Assembly: GCA_965153455.1 (NCBI GenBank)
Contig: OZ234495.1
Span: 19,278,875 to 19,342,874, forward strand
Length of the DNA stretch: 64,000 nt
Direction: 5' to 3'
Source: Sphagnum compactum
Taxonomy: Eukaryota; Bryophyta; Sphagnopsida; Sphagnales
Position 1 is the stretch's first letter. Every line of letters begins with the position of its first letter. Below, piece by piece: positions 37,080-49,340 of the stretch. Below the pieces are notes generated by a model. That model did not search any database. It saw only the letters and a program-made list of their open reading frames with translations, and was not told where the DNA came from. The translations under genes and the position numbers were made by a program.

Positions 37080-37530
37080 AACCCTTATTAACGTTCGACC
37101 TATAAAAAAGTAACAATATAAGTTTTCAAACCTCAAATTATTTTCAAACATGTTCATCAAACTTAAACTTCTCACAAACCTTTTACCCTAAATTTTGATG
37201 ATTGGTAGTAAAGTTTTGAGTTTTAATGAACAACAAAAAAAATTCAAGTTACAATAAAGTTATAATGAAATGAGTTGCAACAAAACTCCAATGAGCTACA
37301 AGAAATTTTTGATGAACTATATAACAAAGCTTTGACCTATAACAAAATAATTGCAAATATTAACCCCTAAACCATAGCTCTCACAAACCTTTCACAAGTT
37401 ATTCACAGCTTAAAAAAAACTTGTAACAAAGCTTCATTAAACTACAAAAAAATTCTAATGAGTTGCAACAATATTCAATGAATTATAAAAAAGTTCTGAT
37501 GAACTATAATAAAGTTTCAACGAGTTGTAG
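37080..37530. repeat. Degenerate ~30-bp repeat field
   Basis: Variants of TTCTGATGAACTATAA and GAGTTGCAACAAA recur about every 25-35 bp. Similar words reappear at about 38300-38400. The copies are too diverged for an exact count. Confidence 0.45.
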
Positions 37531-40486
37531 AAAAGTTCACTTTGAAATGATGTATAACCATGAACACAACAATCCTACTACAGCAAAACAATAGGTTGTC
37601 AAGTTAGAAAATGAATTATTCACAATGTAAACATAGATTAGAAAGAGGACTTCCTTTGGGAAGGCAATCCTATCTTCAATCTAGAATCAATAAAAATTTC
37701 CAAAATAAAGAAGAGGTGAGTTCTAGCAAGTTACAATATGTTAGAAAGCAAGTTCTAAAACAAAGAAATAAACTAAACTAATATGAAAGCCCCATTATCC
37801 TACATCAAATTACAATGAACTAGTATCATTTTAGAGGAAAAGTAAGGCAAAAAAGAAAGAAAATAAAATGAAAAGAAAACACATGAAGTTTTAAAACCTT
37901 CACACACCCTCTTACATTACTCTTTCTTTCCTCAAACAATATCACTTTTTTCCATTCCTTTGAAAACTCTCCATACAAAAATGATGGGGATCCATCTTTT
38001 AATTTTTTTTTCCATAAACCACATAAGGTCCACATTTCACCACAAAAATAGGCTTTTCATCTTAATCCTTCCCCAAATCCATTCTAATTGATTATTAGAC
38101 AAATACCAATCACCATTTACTAGGGGCTAGTTAACCTAATGACTTCATCCTCAGAATAAACTTTAAAATGATAAATATATCTACCACTAGTTACTAGAAG
38201 GCCTATAAGACTAGGTAGTCTAAGTAAATTTTCTACCTTTAATAGACAAGCTATAGAAAAGCTCACTCTAACAAGCTAAACAAATTAGTAGTGTGTTATA
38301 ACCCAAAATTTTACCTCATGAACTAATGAGTTTTGACAAGTGATAACAAAATTTATTCTAATGAATGACAGCAGATCTCCAACGAGCTATAACAAACTTA
38401 TTTTGTCCTACAATAAAAACAACCAACAAACCAACATTCAGATGCTTTATGTCTCCAAACTTTGACCTACAACAAACATAATCATTCTTTGCCCAAAAAG
38501 AGTTTTGTGCATTTGCGTGCATTGGCATTGGGGTGGTTGAATGCATTGAAATCCTTTTCGATGTGATAGAAAGTTTGGTCATAGGAAAAAGGTGCATTGA
38601 AATCCTCCTAGGAAAAGCTTTGATGCAATAGAAAGAGTGTACAAGAAAGAAGAAAACTTGAAAACCTTAAACCTTGCACAAGGATATTCATATACATGTG
38701 CACATTTGGACCCTTAAAACAAGTTATATAAAAGATATATATAACATAATTATACATATTTGAGATTTCATAAAAAAAAAATAGTGGGTATGCATAATGA
38801 AAGAATATAAATGTGTATAATATAAACATAAGGATGTCATTTGAACCTACATTTTCCAATTACCTATACCTCTAAATGTGGGAGATGAAAAAAATTTGGA
38901 TATGGATTGTTGATAACTAATGAACATTGGTATGGACCCACGAACAAAGATTATTTACCATTCAAACAAAAATGACCTTAAATCATTGGTTGTATTTTGA
39001 AAATCTCCAAAAGCCCGTAATAAAAAATTCCTCAATTTTGAAAATTTTCAAAAACTTAAAACCAAAACTAGTAACAAATTCAAAAAAACACTAGAACATT
39101 GCTTTGGGTTTTGGACACATAACTTTGATTTTTTGGTTCAAGAAAAGTACCTTAATTCATGGATGACAAATAATAATAAAAATATGTAAATGGGTGAAAA
39201 TCTTTTAAGGTGTACCACATAGGATGAAAAGGGCCTAGTCCTTAATGTAATATTTTTTTACCTTATATTTTGATCCCCATAAAAATAATGAATCAAAAGT
39301 TGTTAAAATTTTCAGAAGGACTCTACTTTAGATTATTACAATTCTAGATTCCATCATAATCATTCATAAATGTGTCTTTACATGGTAAAAAATGACTAGG
39401 TAAAAAAACAAAAAATGATGACATTGTGACAAAATTTTGATACACTTTAAAAAATTTGCACCCAAATGTAACATTTTAGGCCATTGTTATTTCAAAAGAA
39501 TAGATCTATGCTCCTTCCCAAAACCCCCACTTGGTTCTCATTTATCAAATTGATTATAGCCACGACCTGTATTTCACAGGATTGTGAGAAGTATCTTATC
39601 TTTGTTAGTGGAGGCACTATACTTCCATAATAAATTCCAACCCTTTTCAAAGTAAACTAGTAGGCTAAGCACTACACCTAAATTAATTAAATTTGTTTCC
39701 AATAAATTTGTGTTTAAGCCTCATGGTCAAAATCACTACCCACCCTTCCTTTTGGGAGGCCTACGCCCACCAACACATCACTAATACACTCAAAGTACTA
39801 CAAGTACTTGTAATTGTACCTATTTGTCAAACACTACTTGTATGAGGACATTACACCCGAGTCGGTGAAAAAGATTTAAAAATAAAGTTATAAATAAATA
39901 AATAAATAAAAGGAAGGTTAAGGGTTAGGGTACTAGTGTTGATGTGCATGTAGAAGAAGCCACCAAGCAAGGGGCAAGTAGGAGGCTGTGCTCCTGAATT
40001 CCCAATGCTTGAAGGCCTTCCAACTTCAAATCGGGAATTGCCCTCTTCTTAGTGCCTTACTAGGTGGAATACAACTTGAGCTCCGCCCCATATGAAGGTA
40101 TCTTACCTTACTTAACATCAAAAATAGGAGAAAGTCCAATCTTGAAAACCTATTGGGAACTTGAGGTACCTATCATGAGCCCAGTAGGCGAAGTGAAAGG
40201 TATTCAAAAATCTTGGATGGCTCAAAAAACAAGCTCCTTTCTTATGGAATGCCCCCTTCGAGGAGCATTCGTAATGACCTAAAATCATGTTCCAAAATTG
40301 TCCTATCTTCCCATAGTTCATGCCCCTAGCATTAGCTTAGGCACAAAAATGATAAAGAACTAGAAATTCTTGGTAGCCAATGAGTTGAGCCAACATGATT
40401 TTATGGACTTTCATTGTTCCCGGTGTGATTCCATCAAGTTTCCAATGTGTTCTCATTAAGTTCCCAATGGGTTCCTAACATGTTCC

Positions 40487-40540
40487 CAATAGCACCTCAC
40501 TTTGTCCCATATGCTTTGCCCAATGTTGTCCTATGGGAAT
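40487..40540. repeat. Solo end related to the 379-bp element at 9232
   Basis: GTTCCCAATAGCACCTCACTTTGTCCCATATGCTTTGCCCAA matches the right end at 9578-9620, including bases outside the defined terminal repeat. No inverted partner end was found nearby, so it may be a truncated copy. Confidence 0.5.
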
Positions 40541-41186
40541 GAATATAGGTCGGCCAATATTGGAACACATATGTTTCAATGTGTAAGGTAAAGCCCTTGG
40601 CCATGGGCTTTATCAAAATAAGGGTCCACATGATGTAGTCAAATAAAGGTCACCAATTGATGGTTTTCCCAAGCATTAAGACTTGCACTGATTTTTTATT
40701 TTTATATTTTCCCATGATATTTGGTGGATACTTGGCAAGTATCACAGGAAAAAAAAGAAAAAAAAGATTATGAGGCTTTTAAAAAATAAAAATGCTTGCT
40801 ATAGTGCACATTCCATTTTTTGAAATTCCTCACAAGGAGTGAAAGAAAAAATATGCTTTGTAAGGTGCTCTTTGATTACACTAGAAAAATTGACTCATGC
40901 CTTTATGCTTGGAATGAATACATATATATATATATATATTAGGGAGTCTCCAAAGTTTCAGAATCCTAAATAATTGAAGCAAAACAACAACCATTTTTTA
41001 ACCTTGTTGTAAGGTGTGCCACCCCCTCTATAACATTTTTTGGGAAAAAAATCATTGAGAGCGTGGATGAAATTTATGTACCCCAAAAAAAAAAGTATAG
41101 GGGAAGGCCTTCTCCTAAGGGCCTGCCCTAATTTGAGGGCAGTAGCCAAAGGATGTAGGCCCAAAACTTAGGGAAGGCGCCGTATT

Positions 41187-41212
41187 TTTAGGGTTTAGGG
41201 TTTAGGGTTTAG
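41187..41212. repeat. Interstitial telomere-type repeat
   Basis: Three to four TTTAGGG units in a row, the land-plant telomere sequence. Shorter pieces occur at 1791, 29432, 43262 and 47671. Confidence 0.85.
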
Positions 41213-41629
41213 AAGCTTCTAGGGGGTCCCATTGTAAAAGTATGTTTGCATACATTTCTTTCTATTGCATGAGTGTATTTCATATTCATTGGTGAAAGAA
41301 GTCAAACAAAGCATGAAAAAAATGGTAGTTTACAAGAAAAGAAATATGCCCTGGAAAGATTATTGGACTATGCCCCAGGACCAGGCCCTTTAAGAAAAAA
41401 ATTATACTTTCAATTTTGCGGTTTCAAAAAAGTTTGGCAAATTTTTTACACTAAATTTTTCCCAAAATTTTCCAAATGTTTTTCAGCATTGTGAAAAAAT
41501 TCACAAAAAAAGAAAAAAACATTGTCAGGTCTCAGACTTTTTTCTTGTGTGAAAATTTGCACCCCTGCAATTTTTTTGAAAAAGAAAAGAATTTTTTAAA
41601 AAAAATCTAAAAATTCACTACATTTCTAT

Positions 41630-41770
41630 ACATGATCAGGTAGGTAGCCATAAATATGCAAGTTTTTTATTTTTTTATTTTTTCCTTTCCTATTTTTTTA
41701 ATAGCTAAATTTGGCTAAATCAGCTTACATATGAATTTCACCTTGGCTACACCACAAAATTGAAAAAAAC
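41630..41770 (+). repeat. Dispersed palindromic repeat, copy E
   Basis: Plus orientation: GGTAGGTAGCCATAAATATG, then ATAGCTAAATTTGGCTAAATC, then CACCTTGGCTACACCACAAA. Confidence 0.65.
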
Positions 41771-42679
41771 AAAAAAAAACTGTGCCATGAACCTAAGGCA
41801 TGGTGGGCCTTAATTCTACATTATAACTCCCCTTAAAATACACTAAATTTTTTTTTCAAAGTTTTTGTAAAGATATCAATGAGTTTTTGGTTGTTTGAAA
41901 ATTTCTATTTTTGGAAAAAAAATTATATAAGAATATTGAGAGCAAAAAGTCAAAACAAATTCCCTCCAGTTATTAACCTTTTTTCTTTTTTTTGTTTTAG
42001 AGAAAAATCTCTATTTCTTTGCTAGCAATACAAATACGTAGTGTATTAGTATTTCCCAAGTAGTCTACACATACTCCCCAAATAGTAGTATACGTGTAGT
42101 GAGTGAACTTGTACTTCTCCTTGTTGAGAAGATCTAGCGATGGCGTGGGTAACAAATGTGATGCAAATGTGATGCAAATGTTTTGCTATGATGATGAAAA
42201 ACCTTGCTTCAAGTGCATTGTCTTTCATGTATTACAAAATGCAATACACAAAGAAAGTGATTATTCTCTTTGATTTTCTGTTGGGTTTCTGTATAGTTTT
42301 GAATTTGTTTTCCAATTCTATGTATTTTGGTCCTCAAGGATGTTTGGAGGTTGGTGAACATTGTGCTCTTTCCTTACTGCAGATATTCAAATTAGGGTGC
42401 TTTGAAGAAGTAGCTAGCTACATTCATTTGTTTGTAGGTAAATTGCAAAAGTTTTGATCAATACCAATTATGTATGTGCTACTCGACGTTTGGGATATGG
42501 TGCTGCATGTGCTACATTTAATTTCATTTCATCTTCACCCTTGAAAAATAGCCAAAAAAAACAAAGGCAAAAAAAGCTGGCCCACATTTTTTGCAGTGGT
42601 CACTGGAAACATCAAGGCTACATACATGCACACAAGTTAGCCAGGCAAAGCTCGTTAGCTAGTGACTAATGTACAGCTT

Positions 42680-42960
42680 GAGCGACAAGGCTGACATACA
42701 ACGTTGCCCTTGTTTCTTCACTGCTCAGCCAGCTACCTATTTTCCTCCTCCAGTCGCTTGTTTATTGCCCCTCCAGGCAATATTATTTTTGTTCTTGACG
42801 GAGCGGAAGGGAGTGGATTTGGTGAGCCTAGTGGATATGCAAGACCGCCGGCCTGCACTTCGGCTGTGAGAGCGCCTTCTCTTTGCGGCTGAGCGGACTT
42901 TTTCCTATGCCTGTGTGCAGGCCCGCGCGCGCACTTCCCAGTGCATAGTAAGCAGCCTCC
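42680..42960 (+). promoter_or_regulatory. GC-rich putative promoter of the GT17 gene
   Basis: A sharp local rise in GC with many CpGs (CCCGCGCGCGCAC near 42922), about 0.85-1.1 kb before the GT17 start codon and just before the tandem units. It is the only such island in this stretch. Short frames in it run on both strands with no domain. A promoter or first-exon role is inferred from position and composition only. Confidence 0.3.
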
Positions 42961-42994
42961 CCTAACACAAGAACCTGGAACACATAACAAGATG

Positions 42995-43683
42995 GAAACC
43001 AAACCCTAGATACATATTGCAGAGATCCACATCCTTAAGGTTTAGGGTTCGCAGATGGCCTAAGAGCATTCCAGGATCCAACAGGTAGATCCACTTGAAT
43101 CCTGAAGGATTAAGCGTCAGGGAGGGAGAACCATGAACACACTATCACGTAATTGTATGCTGCATGGATATGGAGGTGATTTTGGAGAATATGGATTTGT
43201 AGTCTTTGCAGAAGGTAGAGCTAGATAGAAACCAAACCCTAGATACGTATTGCAGAGATCCAGATGTTTAGGGTTTAGGGTTGACAGATGGCCTAAGAGC
43301 ATCCCAGGATCCAACGGGTGGATCCACTTGAATCCTGAAGGATTAAGCTTCAGGGAGGGAGATCCATGACACACTGTTGAGAAATTACATGCTGCATGGA
43401 CATGGAGGCAATTTTGAGAATGTGGATTTGTAGTCTTTGCAGAAGGTAGAGCTAGATAGAAACCAAACCCTAGATACATATTGCAGAGATCCGGATGTTT
43501 AGGATTGACAGATGGCCTAAGAGCATGCCAGGATCCAACGGTGGGATCCATTTGAATCCTGAAGGATTAAGCTTCAGGGAGGGAGATCCATGAACTCACT
43601 GTTCAAGAAATTATATGCTGCATGGACATGGAAGCGGTTTTGGAGAATGTGGATCTGTAGTCTTTGTGGGAGGTAGGGCTAAG
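42995..43683. repeat. Three tandem ~232-bp units upstream of GT17
   Basis: Copies start at 42995, 43228 and 43459 (GAAACCAAACCCTAGATAC). Each carries a telobox AAACCCTA, GCAGAGATCC, a block around GATGGCCTAAGAGCAT and GGATCCA..., and a CTTTGCAGAAGGTAGAG end. The first two also hold TTTAGGG-like runs. The array ends 115 bp before the GT17 ATG, so it is likely leader or promoter. A long minus-strand frame across it reflects the repeat and not a gene. Confidence 0.9.
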
Positions 43684-43798
43684 ATCTGAGTCCTTGTTTC
43701 CAGGCTGATTTCTTGGATTTTGTGCGTTTTCTTGAAGTAAAAGTTGTGCAGGGTTGGAGTTCTGAAGGACTTGCATCAACAGAGTCAGGAAGTGAGGG

Positions 43799-45414
43799 AT
43801 GATTAAGCTATGGCGAGGAGGGAGGTCCCGAGGTTTGGTCCTTAGGGGAAAGCTTAGCATCCTGCTGCTTCTGTGTCTATCAGCCGTCTGTGGACTTGTC
43901 ATATACTTCCATGGCAAAACTGTTTCCTACTTTCTGCGACCTATTTGGGACACACCTCCAAAGCCCTTCCAGGTATACTGTGCATCTCCCTCTGTGTCTC
44001 ATCAATGCAGCTTCCAACTGTTCTCTCCCCTTCATTCTGTTGTTCTGTAGCAGGCATTCCATCAAGCAGTACAGGGAGTGTTGCACTGTGTGAGGAGGTC
44101 TGCCAAGGTCTTATGGATTATGGAATTTGTGTGCTTCCCAAATGTGAACCTCACTGGATGCTTATTATGCCAGAGAGTTCTTTTTCTTCATTCTTTGTTA
44201 CTGGCCGAAATACTTGCTGATGTCTTTCATGCTGTGCAATCGCTGTGTGTGCAGGTCATTCCACACTATTATGCAGAAAACATTTCTTTGGCTCATTTGT
44301 GTGAGCTCCATGGCTGGAGTCTTCGTACTAATCCTCGCCGGGTCTTTGATGCAGTCATGTTTAGCAATGAGATTGATCTGCTGGAAATCCGTTTGCAGGT
44401 ATTTCTTCAGTTTTTCTTCAATTGATTAATTGATTCTTTTCACATTGAATGGTTGCATAAACTAATAGCTCATTAGCTCAACTGCAGCCATTTGCTCTTG
44501 CTCCTCTCTGTGTGTTGGGCAAGATGACTATGTTTTTTGTTTGTCAAGAAGTTTCCCTACTTGTTGAAGTGTAAGCATAGTGTTTGGTTTTTTGTTCAGA
44601 AATCTGTCTACCAGTAATCTTTGGATTTGTAATGTAGGAACTGATGCCATATGTCACCAAATTTGTGGTTCTGGAGTCAAACACCACCTTCACCGGTCGA
44701 CCCAAACCCCTCATCTATCAAAACAATGAGCAACGCTTTTCATTTGTTAGGGACAAGGTCACCTACTCCTTCTTGCCTGGACAAACCTTAAACCCCAAAG
44801 ACCCTTTTGTAAATGAAGGTCGTCAACGCAGAGCCATGGACCAAGGTCTCCGTGCAGCGGGAATTGCTGACGGGGACTTGGTTATCATGGCTGATGTAGA
44901 TGAAATTCCATCTGCCCATACAATCCGTCTGCTACAATCCTGTGATGGTTTCCCATCCATCATGCATCTCCAGCTACGGAATTACCTATATTCATATGAA
45001 TTCCATGTTGACTTCAATAGCTGGCGTTCAGCAGTCTACGTATTTGACAGCAAGGTCACTAAGTACCAACATGGACGGGTAACCGACAAAATACTGGCAG
45101 ATGCTGGCTGGCATTGTAGTTTCTGTTTCCGATACATATCTGACTTCATCTTCAAAATGCAGGCGTATTCACATGCTGACCGTGTACGATATCCCTCATA
45201 TCTGGACCCTGTCCGGATACAGGACATCATTTGCCAGGGCCAAGATTTGTTTGAAATGCTTCCTGAGGAGTTTTCCTTCAGAGAATTGATAGGGAAGATG
45301 GGGTCTGTTGCCAGGTCCTTTTCTGGAGTACACTTGCCTGCTTATTTAGTTGAAAATCCACAAAAGTTTCCATTTTTGTTGCCAGGGAATTGTACGCGGG
45401 AGTTGGAAGCCTGA
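43799..45414 (+). CDS. GT17 family beta-1,4-N-acetylglucosaminyltransferase-like protein (3 exons)
   Basis: Three phase-0 exons with GT-AG borders, 43799-43972, 44255-44398 and 44638-45414, give 364 residues, a normal length for plant members. A short basic N-terminus precedes one membrane helix at about 18-37 ([20 protein letters not shown]), the type II Golgi layout. Family blocks follow: [72 protein letters not shown], the metal-binding DVDEIP at 192-197, [19 protein letters not shown], and the terminal [21 protein letters not shown]. These match glycosyltransferase family 17. In animals this family adds bisecting GlcNAc to N-glycans; the acceptor of plant members is not settled, so substrate is not claimed. 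The frame is intact and looks functional. Confidence 0.93.
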
Positions 45415-45950
45415 TGTTTGCATGGTTTCATGTTTTGCAATTCCTTTAAATTCCAGTGGCCTTGATTAGAGAACATTTGATCTACTTTCCTGCAATGTAC
45501 ATTTATCCCTGCCAGTTTGCAGGCACCTTGGTGGGAATCTCTCCATTTCAGATGGAGAGTTGTCAGGTGTTAAACTTGTGCTCAATGTATGGTGCGAGTT
45601 GTGTGAAGTTATAGTGCATTTCTATGGCTACTTTAAAATCAATTTGGAAAATTTTCATTCATGTAGATTGAAGAAGATTGAGATTTTCGTTTTTATTGAT
45701 GCGGAATCCATGTTTGTGAACCTGGAGTCAAAAGCACAGTTGTCAAGTGTTGGACTTTGTGCTCAATGTATGGTGCAGTTGTTTTATGGTGTCTACGTCA
45801 ATTTGTGATTTTGGTGGTTTGAAAATGATTTAGAATACTGATGAAATGTTCAGTGCTTTGACACATCAGTTTGTTGATAACACATGTTATTTCTAACCAA
45901 AAGTTTGGTTGGACACTATCAAGCTTTTTGATGTCAATTTTGAAAACAAA
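45415..45950 (+). other. 3' flank of GT17
   Basis: Includes a diverged duplication: GTTGTCA.GTGTT...GTGCTCAATGTATGGTGC at 45561 and again at about 45738. It probably includes the 3' UTR, but no clear polyadenylation signal was identified. Confidence 0.4.
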
Positions 45951-46264
45951 GGGATTGCAAACTAACTGAACTTATAAAAATCTTCAATGATAATTACATG
46001 AATATTTCCAAAAAACTTGTTCATGTTTGTGTTTCATCAATCTTTGTCGAATTATATTTCAATATTCTTTTGCCAATTAATGAGATTTCATCCAATACTA
46101 TTGAAAACAAAGGAATTGCAAACTAACTGAACTTATAAAAATCTTCAATGATAATTACATGAATATTTCCAAAAAACTTGTTCATGTTTGTGTTTCATCA
46201 ATCTTTGTCGAATTATATTTCAATATTCTTTTGCCAATTAATGAGATTTCATCCAATACTATTG
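45951..46264. repeat. 151-bp tandem duplication, nearly identical
   Basis: GAAAACAAAGGRATTGCAAAC starts at 45952 and 46103. The two copies differ at very few positions, so the duplication is recent. Confidence 0.9.
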
Positions 46265-47039
46265 GTTATATTCAATCAAATTTTCTTAACAAATTAACTA
46301 GTCGCTCCAAACTTAAAAGATGGAGTTTCTACAGTTATGTGCGAATCTTTGGAGTTTGCATAATAGAGTATGTGTAGGCTGAAGACAAATGGGTGCCTCA
46401 CATAAATGTGGGGTCATGGCTTACATGTTGACTGTATATGAAGGAGATCATTAGTTGTACATACAAATCGTCTTCATATTTCTTAAGTCCGTGCTTGCTC
46501 TAAACTAAACTCTATCTAGGGCTTGATATAGAAAGAACTTATTCTACAAAAAGATGCGCTCAATAATTTACTTATTAGATAAAAAATTCAACATGAATTG
46601 TTTCAGTTCATGGAGATATTATGGAGTGAATGTGAACATAAGTCCCATGTTGGGTTCTTGGGCTTATTCAAATGATTTCTTTTTGTTGCTTGGCCAACAT
46701 TCATCTTGAGCCACTAGTCATTGTTGTAAATATAGCTATTTGCAAGTATGCATTTTCAACTTGAACGTTGGCAGGAAATTATGCTTAAAGTTGGTTCCAG
46801 TTTAAAGACTTTGGATGCATCAATACGAGTTGTTTTTTTTACATGGGCTGAAGCTGATCCTCAATATTTAGCATTTAGAAAAAAGAACAAATTAAGATTT
46901 AAGTTGCAGTTGAAGACTTTGCATGCATTGATGCAAGTTGTTTTTTATGTGGGCTGAAAGAGATCTTCAATATATAACAAATGAGAAAAAAGAGAATAAA
47001 TTTTTGTGTAGGACAGGTTTTTTGGGAGCTAATTTCTGC
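46265..47039. repeat. Spacer with a diverged ~107-bp duplication
   Basis: GGGCTGAA...GAT.CTCAATAT and preceding words (AAGACTTTG.ATGCAT) occur at about 46800-46870 and 46910-46975. No gene was seen. Confidence 0.5.
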
Positions 47040-47045
47040 ATTTAT

Positions 47046-47285
47046 TCAACTTTTGTTAAGAAATATTTCTTAAGGTCACAATTTGTTTGGCAACTGAACA
47101 TTGGTTTGTTGTTTCACTCTCGCCTTTTTCTCAACTTTTGTTAAGAAATATTTCTTAAGGTCACAATTTGTTTGGCAACTGAACATTAGTTTATTGTTTC
47201 ACTCTCGCCTTTTTCTCAACTTTTCTTAAGAAATATCTCTTTAGCTCATATTCATTTGGGGATTGAACATTGCTTCTAAATAAAC
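47046..47285. repeat. Three tandem 85-bp units
   Basis: CAACTTTTSTTAAGAAATAT starts at 47047, 47132 and 47217, exactly 85 bp apart. The first two copies are nearly identical and the third is diverged and incomplete. Confidence 0.85.
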
Positions 47286-47392
47286 AACTACCAAAACAGG
47301 TTGAAATGAATGAAACATTATTGCAATCAAATAGAACATGAGTAAATGGTACAAGTACGCAAATAAATATTAACTTATGACCTTTTTTTTTT

Positions 47393-47526
47393 CCAATTTT
47401 GTGATGTAGCCAAACTGGCTGGCTATCATCCACAAGAAGATTTAGCCAAATTTGGCCATAGACCAAATATGAAAGTAGAGCTTTTTAAGAATCTTTTTAT
47501 ATTTTGGCTACCTGCTGGAAATCTGT
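47393..47526 (-). repeat. Dispersed palindromic repeat, copy F
   Basis: Minus orientation: CCAATTTTGTGATGTAGCC, then CCACAAGAAGATTTAGCCAA, then ATTTGGCCATAG, then TTTTATATTTTGGCTACCTG. Confidence 0.7.
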
Positions 47527-48880
47527 TGTAGGAAATTTAGAATGAAAAAACCTCTGGTTTTTGGTTTCCTGAAAAAAATTAAAATTAGTCCTGGCAGGTT
47601 TCATCAGTGTAACTAACAGAACAATCTTCAACACGAATAAAAGCTGGACAAAGATTTGTTAAAGAAAAAAGTTCAGGGTTTAGGGTTTAACAGTCATGAC
47701 CCATGAGTGCAACATGAGCAATGTCTGATGGGTGAATAGCAAACACAGCATTAAATGCAAAAGGTCGAAGCGTGGTGAGTGAGAGTCTTTAGTTGTGAAA
47801 GTCCAAGAAACTTTTCAAAGTCTGAATACTGACACTGAAGTAGGTACCCATTCTTCAGAGAAATCTGAGTGAAGTCAGAAAGAACATGAAACTTACTGAC
47901 AAATGTTTCAATTATAATTTATGTCAAGTGACGACGACCGAGTTTCGCATTTGATTTTGCGCTCACCTCAAGTTTTGTTTTTAACTTAGAAGATTCATTA
48001 ATGTATGTGTGTGTGTGTATTTAGAGCAGATTCACTCACATTCCCAATTTGCGCTGCTACGCCTGTTTATTACATCAAACATATATATACCTAGGGTAGA
48101 GCAGCCCTTTGCCGTTCAGGGGCCGGTGGGCGAACAGCTGGAGAGGGGACAGTCAATATCTGTTTGTCTTTCACCAATGTATCTGTTACCGAATGTTTGG
48201 CGAAAATTTCTACTGTTTGGAATTTTGGCCTCTGTTGTTCAGGGTGGCTCTTCTATGATCGGTTTAGGGGGTAGTTCCAAAATGCTTTAAATTTTTTTTG
48301 AGTGCCTTTAGGGATTGTGGTGTGTGCAAAAGGGTATCAAGACGAATAGTTGTGCATGCTTGCTTGACCCAAAAAAAAAACCCATGTGTGTGGTGCTGGT
48401 TTGGTTGTTCGGAGATGGGTGTTTTTGTGAACGGATTGACAAATTTTTTTTTGCAATTTGCCAACTTTGAGCATATTTTTTCGCTTTGCAAATTTGTTAG
48501 GGTTTGGCAATGGGTGTTATATGGAACATGTACAAGGGTTTGAGGGTTTGGTTTGAGGGTGGGGGCTTGCACATTAAAAGAATTGTAACTCATGATTAAA
48601 GAACACAACCTTAAACTCTAAAAAGCACATAGAACACACATTGGGAAACAACAACATTTATTAACATGCCAAATGAGGAGCTTTCAACATTTTGGTTTTC
48701 CCCCCAAAATTTGGACAAGGCAACAAGTTGGTTGCAGCTTTAATAGAATTGGGCAAAACTTTTAGATAACATCTTTAACAAGTATGTTTTCCCTACCAAA
48801 GCATATAGAAGATGAGCTAATTTTTTTTCTAGAGCTTCTAGTTCTTAATGTAATCTTGTTCAGATGTTTACATGTAGAAC
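47527..48880. other. Spacer with a weak promoter-like segment
   Basis: A TATATATA stretch at about 48081 precedes a moderately GC-rich segment. It contains a 37-codon frame from an ATG at 48177 with a signal-peptide-like start (WRKFLLFGILASVVQGG). No continuing exon could be supported, so no gene is called. Confidence 0.3.
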
Positions 48881-48917
48881 ATGGAGAGGAACAACACCTT
48901 AGAGGGAATTCAAATTT

Positions 48918-49340
48918 GAATGTAGAAACAACACCTTTTGTACATGTCAAAGTAGAGATAGAACAAGGTTCAAGATCATGGTTGGGATTAGGGTCAAATG
49001 CACACAAAAAAGATTTGATAAAAAAAACAAGAAGCTAAAAAATAGAAGGAATTTAGATTTGAATGTAGAAGCAACACCTTTGGCACATGTCAAAGTAGAG
49101 ATAAAACATGGTCAAGGTTCAAGATTAGGGTTGGGACTAGATGCAGAAAGGGAGGATCTGATCAGAAACAAGGAGCTGAAAAATAGAGGGAATTTAGATA
49201 TGAATGTAGAAACACCCCCATTTAGTACATGTCAAAGTAAAGATACAACAAGGTCAAGGTTCATGATCACAGTTGGGATTAAGGTTAGATGCAAAGGAAG
49301 AAGATCTAATAAGAAACAAGGAGCTGATAAAACAAGCTGT
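48918..49340. repeat. Three tandem ~142-bp units upstream of the transposase relic
   Basis: GAATGTAGAARCAACACC-like starts occur at 48918, 49061 and 49202 (periods 143 and 141). Units share ACATGTCAAAGTA, AAGGTTCA and GGGATTAGG blocks. Parts read as open frames (LDAEREDLIRNKEL), so the array may have been coding before decay. Confidence 0.8.

Larger units (their letters stand above)
35801..42994. other. AT-rich spacer upstream of the GT17 gene
   Basis: Holds (ATT)n at 36187-36240, a degenerate ~30-bp repeat field (37.1-37.5 and 38.3-38.4 kb), (AAAT)n at 39889-39910, a solo end related to the 9.2-kb MITE (about 40487-40540), (AT)n at 40920-40939, a telomere-like run at 41187-41212 and dispersed-repeat copy E. 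From about 42.7 kb GC content rises. No gene was recognised. Confidence 0.45.

Noticed and set aside
43117-43551. 144-codon minus-strand frame
   Set aside because: It runs across the 232-bp tandem units, so its internal repetition and openness come from the repeat.
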